Shown piece by piece: positions 29,261 through 37,192 of a stretch of DNA of 37,192 bases. The notes under the pieces are model-generated. The model searched no databases. It was given only the letters and a program-made list of their open reading frames with translations, and was not told the DNA's origin. The translations under genes and the position numbers were made by a program. Every line of letters begins with the position of its first letter. The first letter of the stretch is position 1. This DNA is from Gammaproteobacteria bacterium RIFCSPLOWO2_12_47_11. GTDB taxonomy: Bacteria > Pseudomonadota > Gammaproteobacteria > Eutrophobiales > Eutrophobiaceae. Where the stretch lies: positions 1 to 37,192 of the forward strand of contig MGYU01000100.1 of the NCBI GenBank assembly GCA_001801885.1, given 5' to 3'.

Positions 29261-30040
29261 TTAATTTAGCTTAATTTTCTGCTGTTTGCCATCCTTGAAT
29301 ACCACAAATTCACCTTTCTTCATGTGGTGCCATTCTTCGTTGTCGGTGAGTGCGCGTGACGTTACGATAGTCACAATATCTTTTGGGGTGGTCAGCTTGC
29401 GAAAATCCACAATCTCACCGGTATCAATCAACCGGGCCTTGCCGAAGGGATGACGTCGTGTGATCCAGCACATGTTGTTGGTGCAGTAAACATACAGATA
29501 ATACGAATCACTCATCAGAAAACTGAACACACCCAGCTTGCTGACTTCTTCTGCGAGCTTGTGTATATATCGCCATAACTGTTGTGAATTGGCGGGACGT
29601 TTTGGATATTTCTTTCTTATTTGATCCAGCATCCAGCAGAAAGCATGTTCGCTGTCGGTTGTGCCGATGGGTTGATAAAACTTCAGGCGTTTTATCTTGA
29701 TTCCATTCAATTGCCCGTTATGCGCAAACACCCAACTGCAACTCCATAATTCGCGCGTAAACGGATGTGTGTTTTCCAGACAGATCTTGCCGCGATTGGC
29801 CTTGCGAATATGGCTGATAATAATCTTGCTCTTGATGGCATAGCGCTGGATCAATTCCGCGATTTCCGAAGCAACACTGGGTCGCGGATCATGAAAGGAA
29901 CGGCTGCCGCGTCCTTCATATAAACTGATCCCCCAGCCATCACTGTGTGGGCCGGTCCGGCCACCGCGTTGCACCAGGCCGGTGAAGCTGAAACAGATGT
30001 CCGTCGGCACATTCGCGCTCATGCCCAGTAATTCACACAT
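29261..30040 (-). CDS. Class II glutamine amidotransferase (YafJ/EgtC-like)
   Basis: 259 aa; MCELLGMSANVPTDICFSFTGLVQRGGRTGPHSDGWGISLYEG, Cys2 nucleophile, HIRKANRG, FAHNGQLNG. Confidence 0.92.
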   Translation of the reverse strand: MCELLGMSANVPTDICFSFTGLVQRGGRTGPHSDGWGISLYEGRGSRSFHDPRPSVASEIAELIQRYAIKSKIIISHIRKANRGKICLENTHPFTRELWSCSWVFAHNGQLNGIKIKRLKFYQPIGTTDSEHAFCWMLDQIRKKYPKRPANSQQLWRYIHKLAEEVSKLGVFSFLMSDSYYLYVYCTNNMCWITRRHPFGKARLIDTGEIVDFRKLTTPKDIVTIVTSRALTDNEEWHHMKKGEFVVFKDGKQQKIKLN

Positions 30041-30154
30041 TTCTCACCTTGCTGCAAAGTTGAGTTAACGGGCATTTTAACCCGCCCCGGCGGCGCTTCC
30101 ACCTGCTTTTACTGTCACTGGCAAAAGTCGGGGAATTATGATTATCATGGTCAC

Positions 30155-30694
30155 ATGAAAATCCCGTCATTCCTGCTCCCTCTGGTTTTTTCTGCCCTGA
30201 CCTGTCTGTTAGCTGGTGGATGTGACCAGACCGGTGATAATGCTTCAGTCACCCGGGAAAAAGAAGTCCCGGTTGCCGCTGTCAGTCAGGCTGCACCGGT
30301 GCCGGTGACACCGCAAACACAATTCACTATTGGTAACAAAAATTATTTGTTTGATATATCGAAGCACAGCATTGAAGAACTGGAGGCCTTGTTGCAACGT
30401 GCCCGGGAAATTACCCAACTGGATTCCAGTAATTACGGCGATCTTGAGATCGTCATGATCCTGCACGGACCCGATATTGACTGGTTTACACAACAGAACT
30501 ACGAGCACAATCTTGAACTGGTAGATCTCGCGGCAAAACTGGATGCCTTTGATATTATCGATATGAAAGTTTGCGAGACGGCGATGAGTGCCAGAGGCAT
30601 CAAACGCGAAGACATTCCCTCATTTATCGAATCGGTACCCTATGCACCGGACGAGATGAAGCGGTTGCTGCAGGAAGGCTATATCAATCTCTGA
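30155..30694 (+). CDS. Putative lipoprotein with DsrE-like domain
   Basis: 179 aa; lipobox LLAGGC; LEIVMILHGPDIDWFT...LAAKLDAFDIIDMKVCETAMSARGIKREDIPSFIESVPYAPDEMKRLLQEGY pattern. Confidence 0.75.
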   Translation: MKIPSFLLPLVFSALTCLLAGGCDQTGDNASVTREKEVPVAAVSQAAPVPVTPQTQFTIGNKNYLFDISKHSIEELEALLQRAREITQLDSSNYGDLEIVMILHGPDIDWFTQQNYEHNLELVDLAAKLDAFDIIDMKVCETAMSARGIKREDIPSFIESVPYAPDEMKRLLQEGYINL

Positions 30695-30746
30695 TGCTAA
30701 AAATGATAATTACACCATTCCCTTTAATTATTTCGTGGATCCAACA

Positions 30747-31256
30747 ATGAGTGAGCATGAAAAATCATTATATATGACCATCCTGATGACACCGGACATG
30801 GCCAACTTTTCCGGCAAGGTGCATGGCGGCCATATATTGCGTTTGCTGGATCAGGTGGCCTTTGCCTGCGCCGCCCGTTATTGCAAGAATTACGTGGTGA
30901 CGCTTTCGCTGGATCAGGTCACATTCAAGGCACCGGTCAATGTCGGAGAACTGGTCTCCTTTCGTGCACATGTAAATTATGTGGGAAAAACTTCGCTGGA
31001 AGTGGGTGTGAAAGTAATCGCCGAAGATTTGCATACCAAGGTCAAGCGCCACACCAATTCCGGTTACTTCACCATGGTGGCAATCGATGATAACGGCAAA
31101 CCTGCAGCCGTGCCACCTCTGGAAACGGAGACCGAATTCGAACGTAAACTTTATGAAGCAGCGGTGATGCGCAAGGAAATGAGGGAAGAGGCCGTGCGCA
31201 GGAACAAGGAGATCACGGCGGACATACCGGATTACAATACGGATGTGACTGGCTAA
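30747..31256 (+). CDS. Acyl-CoA thioesterase (hotdog fold)
   Basis: MSEHEKSLYMTILMTPDMANFSGKVHGGHILRLLDQVAFACAARYCKNYVVTLSLDQVTFKAPVNVGELV; the ATG at 30735 is an alternative start. Confidence 0.92.
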   Translation: MSEHEKSLYMTILMTPDMANFSGKVHGGHILRLLDQVAFACAARYCKNYVVTLSLDQVTFKAPVNVGELVSFRAHVNYVGKTSLEVGVKVIAEDLHTKVKRHTNSGYFTMVAIDDNGKPAAVPPLETETEFERKLYEAAVMRKEMREEAVRRNKEITADIPDYNTDVTG

Positions 31257-31262
31257 TTTATT

Positions 31263-31302
31263 TGCCATCCATGGCACTGGGTCCTGTACATTCCATGTAC
31301 AG
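31263..31302. repeat. Double hairpin intergenic element between convergent genes
   Basis: TGCCAT-CC-ATGGCA (31263-31276) and CTGTACAT-TCC-ATGTACAG (31284-31302). Confidence 0.65.
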
Positions 31303-31322
31303 AATGACGATTTTATTAATGA

Positions 31323-32276
31323 TCAAAAATGTTGGTACGCTTTTCCTTTTGGATGATACAGACTTCCATCTGCACGCCGCCAGATCATTCCAGGCGTACC
31401 AGTAATTTCCCCGATACAACTCAGTTGATAATATTTCTTCAGCTCATTTTCTACCAGTGTCTGTTTTCCGGGTGGCACGGTAAAACAGAGTTCATAGTCA
31501 TCACCTGAAGTTAAAGCCATATCCGCAGCTTCCGGTTGCTGTTTCACCGCATCAGACATCGGCAAGTCGTCTATGTTGATCACCGCGCCTTTATTGCTGG
31601 CCACCAAGATATGATTCAGATCTGCCAGCAACCCGTCAGAGATATCAATGGTACTGGTCGCCTTATTGCGTAGTGCCATACCCAGTTCGATTGCTGGTGC
31701 CGGCCGGTTCAAACGATTTAATAAATATCCCCGGTATTTTTCTTCTGTCTTGCAGCGTCCTTCCAGTAGACCAAGTGCCAGACCGGCATCACCCAGTGTG
31801 CCACTGACATAAATTAAATCATCAGTCTTTGCGCCATGCCGGTACATGCCGGTGCCTTCCGGTAAATATCCATGGATTTGTATTGTGATGGATAACGGGC
31901 CACGTGAAAGATCGCCGCCAATAAGGGAGAGTGAATATTGTCTGGCCAATATGCTGAATCCTTCCATGAATCCGGCAAGCCAGTCCGGATCGTTTTCCGG
32001 CATGGTCAAGGATAATGTGGCCCAGCGCGGTTCCGCCCCCATCGCCGCCATATCACTCAGGTTTACTGCCAGTGATTTATAACCAATGTCTTGTGGTGAG
32101 GTTGTTGACGGGAAATGTACACCGGCCACCAGTGTGTCCATCGATAACGCCAGGTGCATGCCCTGAGGCACGGAAACTACTGCAGCATCATCTCCTATCC
32201 CGCACCTGACATCCGGGCCATTTTTAAATGCATTCCTGAAATATTTACCGATGAGATCAAATTCGGAGAGTGTCAT
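31323..32276 (-). CDS. thiL: Thiamine-monophosphate kinase
   Basis: 317 aa; GIGDDAAVV, SMDTLVAGVHFP, DIGYKSLAVNLSDMAAMGAEPRWATLSL, ISDGLLADLNHI. Confidence 0.96.
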   Translation of the reverse strand: MTLSEFDLIGKYFRNAFKNGPDVRCGIGDDAAVVSVPQGMHLALSMDTLVAGVHFPSTTSPQDIGYKSLAVNLSDMAAMGAEPRWATLSLTMPENDPDWLAGFMEGFSILARQYSLSLIGGDLSRGPLSITIQIHGYLPEGTGMYRHGAKTDDLIYVSGTLGDAGLALGLLEGRCKTEEKYRGYLLNRLNRPAPAIELGMALRNKATSTIDISDGLLADLNHILVASNKGAVINIDDLPMSDAVKQQPEAADMALTSGDDYELCFTVPPGKQTLVENELKKYYQLSCIGEITGTPGMIWRRADGSLYHPKGKAYQHF

Positions 32277-32345
32277 TCTAGAACAGAACCTGTTTCAAAA
32301 TGTTACGAGCGCAGGTGAGTCAAGGCTCATTGAATAATAAGCGGA

Positions 32346-32365
32346 CGCCTGCATGGATGTAGGCG
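32346..32365. repeat. Hairpin within a longer intergenic repeat-like segment (about 32290-32440)
   Basis: CGCCTGCAT-GG-ATGTAGGCG (one G-T wobble). Confidence 0.55.
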
Positions 32366-32485
32366 GTAGAGCGAAGCAGGAGCCAGAGCCGAGTGTACAC
32401 GATAAGTCTGCCGCTTCCCGGCCCCGCACTTTCGAATTCGTTTTCAACGCAGTATCACCAAGCGCAATAGTTTTGAGATGGGTTC

Positions 32486-32938
32486 TCAGGAGACATTGCT
32501 GATTTCGGTAATCCTCACCTTGCGGGCGATCTTGTCCAGCACTCCATTGATGAATTTATGCGACTGCTCGGCACCAAACATCTTGGCCAGTTCCACTGAT
32601 TCATTCACTATCACGCGCCAGGGCAGTTCCGGGTGATGAAGCAATTCATAAACACCTATGTGCAAAACCGCGCGTTCGACCGGATCGAGTTCATTAACCG
32701 GCCGGTCCAGAAATGGCGCCATTTTATTATTCAGTTCATCAATTCTGCCGGTAATGCCCCCCAGTAAATCACAAAAATATTCCTTGTCGGCTTTTTTCAT
32801 TTCATCCCGTTCATCAATAAATTCCTTGATCACATCGGCTGTAACAGCCTGTGTCATCTCACATTGATATAACGCCTGTACGGTGGAGCGCCTCGCCTTG
32901 ATTCTGGCATGTTTTGAAAATGACGGGCTGGTGGACAT
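32486..32938 (-). CDS. nusB: Transcription antitermination factor NusB
   Basis: 150 aa; ARRSTVQALYQCEMT, LDPVERAVLHIGVYELLHHPELPWRVIVNESVELAKMFGAEQSHKFINGVLDKIA (ORF text KARRSTVQALYQCEMT). Confidence 0.96.
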   Translation of the reverse strand: MSTSPSFSKHARIKARRSTVQALYQCEMTQAVTADVIKEFIDERDEMKKADKEYFCDLLGGITGRIDELNNKMAPFLDRPVNELDPVERAVLHIGVYELLHHPELPWRVIVNESVELAKMFGAEQSHKFINGVLDKIARKVRITEISNVS

Positions 32939-33447
32939 TATTTTATGTTCCGTATGACGTTAATCATCTGCATAGCGGCCTTGGCGGCCTCCGCGCCCTT
33001 GTTACTTTCTTCATCACCGGAACGATCCATGGCCTGTACCGTATTATCAACGGTCAAAACACCAAAGATCACCGGTATATCCTGATTAAGGGCAATCTGC
33101 GCGAGACCATGCGAACATTCCTGCGCTATAAATTCAAAATGCGGTGTTTCACCACGGATGATGGCGCCTAGTGCGATGACCGCCTCACATTCTCCTTTCA
33201 ATACCAGGCGTTGTACGGCAACAGGAATTTCGAATGCACCGGGCACGTGCACAACAATGATATCTTTTTCTCTGATCCCGGCCTTCACAAGCGTTGCAAT
33301 ACATGCAGTCAGCAGACGGTCCACAATATGACTGTTAAAGCGGCTCGTGACGATGCCGATCATGACCTGTTCGGGCTTGCCCTCTCCTGAAATAAGTTGA
33401 TAACCTGCCATATTAATGTGATGTTGTTGTTTCCGCTTAACTGACAT
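32938..33447 (-). CDS. ribH: 6,7-dimethyl-8-ribityllumazine synthase
   Basis: 169 aa; VTSRFNSHIVDRLLTACIATLVKAG, VHVPGAFEIPVAVQRLV, ALGAIIRGETPHFEFIAQECSHGLAQIAL. Confidence 0.96.
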   Translation of the reverse strand: MSVKRKQQHHINMAGYQLISGEGKPEQVMIGIVTSRFNSHIVDRLLTACIATLVKAGIREKDIIVVHVPGAFEIPVAVQRLVLKGECEAVIALGAIIRGETPHFEFIAQECSHGLAQIALNQDIPVIFGVLTVDNTVQAMDRSGDEESNKGAEAAKAAMQMINVIRNIK

Positions 33448-34543
33448 ATTCGACTACTTCAAGCCCGAAACCTGAAATAGCATGTATTTTTTTGGGTGCA
33501 CTCAATACCCGCATTTTGCGTACACCCAGATCGGAAAGGATCTGCGCACCCAGACCAATCGTACGCAGATCCTTGCTGTTCTGTTTCCTTGTTACTATGG
33601 CACCATTATTTTGATCACCATACGCTGCAAGTTGATTGATCAATTCCAGCGACGTAAACTGGTTACACAGTATGACCACTACTCCCGCCTGTTCCTGTGA
33701 AACCCGTTTTAATACATCACGTATCGGCCAACCACATTCTTCACGCAGACTGCCGGTGAGATCGCATACAGGATTTTGTATATGCACCCTGACCAGGACC
33801 GGCTTTTCTGAATCTATCTTACCCTTGACCATCGCAAAGTGCAGATAATTTTCTACACCATCCTTGTAGGCAACCACGTGGAAATCACCAAATACTGTAG
33901 GCAGATTACATTCAATCACACGTTCAACAGTTTTTTCATTTTCAATCCGGTAATGAATCAGGTCCGCAATCGTTCCAATCTTGAGGTTATGTTCCTTTGC
34001 AAATAATTCCAGATCAGCACGCCGGGCCATGGTGCCGTCATCTTTAAGGATTTCAACAATAACACCCGCTGGTGTTAATCCTGCCAGTCTGGCCAGATCA
34101 CATCCTGCCTCGGTATGACCGGCGCGCGATAACACACCACCGGGATGGGCCATCAATGGAAATACATGTCCCGGCTGCACCAGATCAGAAGGTTTGGCAT
34201 TTTCAGCAACAGCTGTTTTGATGGTATGTGCACGGTCCGCTGCGGAGATACCGGTAGTCACACCCTTCGCCGCCTCAATTGACACAGTGAAATTGGTGTT
34301 GTCGCTGGAATAACTGTTACTTGCCATCAATGGCAGGTTAAGCCTTTGACAATGTTCCCTGTTCAGGGTCAGGCAAATCAGGCCACGAGCATAACGTGCC
34401 ATAAAATTAATGTCTTCAGGACGCACGCAATCGGCAGCAATAACGAGATCACCCTCGTTTTCCCGGTCTTCGTCATCCATGAGGATCACCATCTTGCCTT
34501 CACGAATGTCTTCGATTAATTCTTCTGTAGTATTCAGTGCCAT
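33437..34543 (-). CDS. ribB: 3,4-dihydroxy-2-butanone 4-phosphate synthase fused to a GTP cyclohydrolase II-like domain lacking the usual Zn-site cysteines (RibBX-like)
   Basis: 368 aa; [40 protein letters not shown]-terminal domain reads [21 protein letters not shown]. Confidence 0.92.
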   Translation of the reverse strand: MALNTTEELIEDIREGKMVILMDDEDRENEGDLVIAADCVRPEDINFMARYARGLICLTLNREHCQRLNLPLMASNSYSSDNTNFTVSIEAAKGVTTGISAADRAHTIKTAVAENAKPSDLVQPGHVFPLMAHPGGVLSRAGHTEAGCDLARLAGLTPAGVIVEILKDDGTMARRADLELFAKEHNLKIGTIADLIHYRIENEKTVERVIECNLPTVFGDFHVVAYKDGVENYLHFAMVKGKIDSEKPVLVRVHIQNPVCDLTGSLREECGWPIRDVLKRVSQEQAGVVVILCNQFTSLELINQLAAYGDQNNGAIVTRKQNSKDLRTIGLGAQILSDLGVRKMRVLSAPKKIHAISGFGLEVVEYVS

Positions 34544-34633
34544 ATATAGCTGTGTAACAAATTTCGCTTTTGATTATAACTTGGAAAAAGATTTACTGCT
34601 CTATACTGGTTAAGCCTGTTTTACTTCTTTATG

Positions 34634-34721
34634 AGATTGCTTCGTCCCGCAAGTATTGCGGTCCTCGCAATGACGTCAAAAATGGTCATTGCGAGGGAGC
34701 CAAAGGCGAACGTGGCAATCT
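34634..34721. repeat. Palindromic intercistronic element abutting the riboflavin synthase stop codon
   Basis: Outer AGATTGC/GCAATCT; inner perfect 12-bp CCTCGCAATGAC (34663-34674) / GTCATTGCGAGG (34685-34696). Confidence 0.75.
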
Positions 34722-35308
34722 TATGGTATCAATGTTTCAAGGTATCTGGCGATAATATCGACCTCAATATTGACACGGGTTCCTTTTGTATAATTGCTGA
34801 TAATAGTCTGCTCCAGGGTATGTGGAATGATATTTACCGAAAAACCGGTTGCGGATTTTTCATTCACCGTGAGGCTGACCCCATCAATACAGACAGATCC
34901 CTTTTTGCTGACGTACCGAAGCAGGTTCGGTGGACAATCTATGTCTATCCTCTCGGACCGTGCATCCGGTTTACGGTCCTTGATAGTTCCAACCCCATCC
35001 ACGTGACCGGTGACCAGATGACCATGCAATCTGTCTGATAAATGCAAGGCCTTTTCAAGATTCACTTTCGATCCGTCCTTGAACTCATTAAAGGTGGTAC
35101 AGTCAAGTGTCTCTACAGAAACATCAACAGTGAATTGATTACCTGAGCAATCTGTGACGGTCAAACAGACACCATTCACGCAAATGCTGTCTCCTGCCTT
35201 TATATCATTGAGGCCCATCGTACCTGCATTTATAGAAAAGCGTTTGTCACCTGCGTGATCTTCTATCGCCGCAATCCTGCCTATAGCTTCAATTATTCCG
35301 CTGAACAT
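34721..35308 (-). CDS. ribC: Riboflavin synthase alpha subunit
   Basis: 195 aa; MFSGIIEAIGRI, GDSICVNGVCLTVT, HLVTGHVDGVGTI, SVCIDGVSLTVN. Confidence 0.96.
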   Translation of the reverse strand: MFSGIIEAIGRIAAIEDHAGDKRFSINAGTMGLNDIKAGDSICVNGVCLTVTDCSGNQFTVDVSVETLDCTTFNEFKDGSKVNLEKALHLSDRLHGHLVTGHVDGVGTIKDRKPDARSERIDIDCPPNLLRYVSKKGSVCIDGVSLTVNEKSATGFSVNIIPHTLEQTIISNYTKGTRVNIEVDIIARYLETLIP

Positions 35309-35399
35309 ACTCTCGTGATTCGTGATTCGTTATTCGTGACTGATGAATCTTCATATTTTACTTTCCAATTACCAATTACGAATTACCAATTACGGGTTT
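35309..35399. repeat. Degenerate heptamer-like tract between ribD and ribC
   Basis: ctcgtgattcgtgattcgttattcgtgactgatg... ccaattaccaattacgaattaccaattacgg. Confidence 0.65.
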
Positions 35400-36485
35400 T
35401 AATGTGATCCTGATATCCTGCCCCACCATTCTGGTATCGGTAATTTCCAGTTTCATCCTGGCATCCATGGATTTGATGCCGGATAGATTTAATAATGCTT
35501 TCGCCTCATGGCCCAGCAATACCGGCGCCATATAGATAATCAGTTCATCCACCAGACCGGCCTGTAATAAACCTCCTGCCAATGTCGGCCCGCTCTCGAC
35601 AAGAATTTCATTCACTTCTTTTTCTTTTGCGAGATAGTGCAGGACACCCAGCAGAAAATCCTTTTCACCCGAACCATCAATCCGGACCACCGGGCGGCCG
35701 GCATTTGTCAGTGCCTGTTCCTTGTCCGGGCAACCATAAACAGTAAATACCAATGTCTCCCCGGGCTGGCTGAATAATTTTGCCTCTTCCGGGATCTTCA
35801 AACGCCGGTCCAGAATGACGCGCAGGGGTTGTCTGCCCAGAGTATCAATATCCCGTACGGTCAGACCTGGATCATCAGCCAATACTGTATTGATGCCAGT
35901 CAGGATAGCTGACGATCGTGCCCGCAAGCGTTGTACATCTGCTCTCGCCGCTTCTCCGGTGATCCACTGGCTCTTGCCATCGGCTATGGCGGTGCGACCA
36001 TCCACACTCATGCCCAGCTTGCACCGGACATAAGGCCGTCCCTTACGCATACGCATTTCAAATCCGGGGTTAAGTGCCTGCGCCTGCGTTTGCATCAAAC
36101 CGGTTTCAGTGTTGATCCCGGCCTGGTTTAATGCACTTATACCTTTGCCAGATACCTTGGGGTTTGGATCAATTGCTGCAACCACGGCCCGCTTGATTCC
36201 GGCAGTGATAATGGCATCCGTGCATGGTGGTGTTTTGCCGGTATGCACGCAGGGCTCCAGTGTCACATAACAATCCGCTCCACGTGCTTTATCTCCGGCA
36301 GTATTCAATGCATGCACCTCGGCATGCGGGCCACCAGTCTGTTGATGCCAGCCTTCGGCTATGGTCCGGTTGTCCTTGACGATAACGCAGCCGACACGCG
36401 GATTGGGATGGGCAGTATAAAGACAGCGCCTTGCGAGTTGCAGGGCGCGCGACATGTATTGATAATCTGTTTCACTCCAGTTCAC
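35376..36485 (-). CDS. ribD: Bifunctional diaminohydroxyphosphoribosylaminopyrimidine deaminase / 5-amino-6-(5-phosphoribosylamino)uracil reductase
   Basis: 369 aa; [56 protein letters not shown]. Confidence 0.96.
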   Translation of the reverse strand: MNWSETDYQYMSRALQLARRCLYTAHPNPRVGCVIVKDNRTIAEGWHQQTGGPHAEVHALNTAGDKARGADCYVTLEPCVHTGKTPPCTDAIITAGIKRAVVAAIDPNPKVSGKGISALNQAGINTETGLMQTQAQALNPGFEMRMRKGRPYVRCKLGMSVDGRTAIADGKSQWITGEAARADVQRLRARSSAILTGINTVLADDPGLTVRDIDTLGRQPLRVILDRRLKIPEEAKLFSQPGETLVFTVYGCPDKEQALTNAGRPVVRIDGSGEKDFLLGVLHYLAKEKEVNEILVESGPTLAGGLLQAGLVDELIIYMAPVLLGHEAKALLNLSGIKSMDARMKLEITDTRMVGQDIRITLKPVIGNS

Positions 36486-37000
36486 TTATCACCGTTGTTG
36501 CCATCACTGGGCAACAAATCCAGTTGACTCTCCTTGAGTTCCGGTGGCAATTCATTTTCCAGTCGTTCGATCTCATCAAGAAATGCGCGGACATCTTCAA
36601 AACTCCGGTATACGGATGCAAAACGGACATAAGCCACCTGGTCCAGACTGCGTAGCTGTTCCATGACCCAGTCACCCAGCTTGCGCGATTTGACCTCACG
36701 GTCACCCAGCGCGCGGAGTTTGTGCTTGATCTGTTCAACGGCAATATCGATACGTTCCATCTCCACCGGGCGCTTTTCCAGTGCCCGCAAAATGCCACCA
36801 CGCAGTTTTTCTTCCTTGAACGGTTCCCGCCTGCCATCGGATTTGATAATGCGGGGATAATTCAGTTCGGCAAGTTCATACGTGGTAAAGCGATCCTTGC
36901 ACCTGGTGCATTCACGACGACGCCGTATCTGGTCACCCTCGCCAACCAGACGTGAGTCAATCACACGTGTATCCAGATCAGAACAAAAAGGACAACGCAT
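36482..37000 (-). CDS. nrdR: Transcriptional repressor NrdR
   Basis: 172 aa; [42 protein letters not shown]. Confidence 0.97.
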   Translation of the reverse strand: MRCPFCSDLDTRVIDSRLVGEGDQIRRRRECTRCKDRFTTYELAELNYPRIIKSDGRREPFKEEKLRGGILRALEKRPVEMERIDIAVEQIKHKLRALGDREVKSRKLGDWVMEQLRSLDQVAYVRFASVYRSFEDVRAFLDEIERLENELPPELKESQLDLLPSDGNNGDK

Positions 37001-37034
37001 AAACCTGCCTCTATATATTTCCTGACGTTAATGA

Positions 37035-37063
37035 AACAAGGGATAGCAGGGCTATCCCTTGTT
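37035..37063 (-). terminator. Perfect 13-bp hairpin between glyA and nrdR (candidate terminator or mRNA stabiliser)
   Basis: AACAAGGGATAGC-agg-GCTATCCCTTGTT; minus strand continues TTTCATT (weak U tract). Confidence 0.6.
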
Positions 37064-37096
37064 AATAAAAATAACTACAAGCTTTCAGGCTGGAAG

Positions 37097-37192
37097 TTAT
37101 TTACCGTATACCGGGAAACGTTTGCAGAGCTTGAGCACTTCACCCTTGACCCGTTTCTCGACCGAACTTTTGCCCAGATTATCAATGATGTC
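37097..37192 (-). CDS. glyA: Serine hydroxymethyltransferase, C-terminal end only (partial)
   Basis: Minus strand: DIIDNLGKSSVEKRVKGEVLKLCKRFPVYGK*; typical glyA-nrdR adjacency. Confidence 0.85.
   Translation of the reverse strand, partial: DIIDNLGKSSVEKRVKGEVLKLCKRFPVYGK

Noticed and set aside
30768-31277. 169-aa minus-strand ORF opposite the acyl-CoA thioesterase
   Set aside because: Fully antisense to a well-supported hotdog thioesterase; no family signature.
34544-34720. FMN riboswitch upstream of ribBA
   Set aside because: No recognisable RFN core sequences; the gap is occupied by a dispersed palindromic element.
35455-35480. Extra copy of the CATCCATG hairpin inside ribD, and similar ones in nuoF (7801) and dam (22326)
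   Set aside because: These lie in conserved coding sequence, encode ordinary residues, and mostly lack matching arms; probably chance.

Overview
The window reads as a gammaproteobacterial chromosome segment. Most of it is core metabolism and housekeeping, with accessory or rearranged patches. (1) 1-3272, + strand: the 3' part of a large secreted beta-roll/FHA-like protein and an overlapping second gene. Both carry a similar 'IGxGIALxLAQCE' C-terminal-type module. (2) 3394-11804, - strand: nuoA-H of Complex I. nuoI-N are absent downstream, and repeat tracts lie between several cistrons. (3) 12566-14374, +: a PQQ-dependent dehydrogenase sitting inside an otherwise conserved tpiA-secG-tRNA-Leu-nuo order. 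(4) 14676-20630, -: tRNA-Leu(GAG), secG, tpiA, rluB, scpB, scpA, trpS, YciO/Sua5-like. (5) 20688-24340, +: yciB, yciI, bolA-like, a dam gene split by a frameshift at a T7 tract, dapE, SRPBCC/MxaD-like protein. (6) 24371-30040: pentapeptide protein, fumC, then a mosaic: a class I fumarase C-terminal remnant, an exact 49-bp direct repeat, a 23-bp perfect inverted repeat, two truncated tails of a class II glutamine amidotransferase beside the intact gene, and a HicAB module with a frameshifted toxin. (7) 30155-37192: DsrE-like lipoprotein, acyl-CoA thioesterase, thiL-nusB-ribH-ribBA(X)-ribC-ribD-nrdR-glyA. The window is also rich in palindromic intercistronic elements, several lying directly after stop codons. 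The best candidates for something undescribed are the shared module of the secreted gene pair at 1-3.3 kb and the 26.6-29.4 kb mosaic. All family calls are made by eye; no database was searched.
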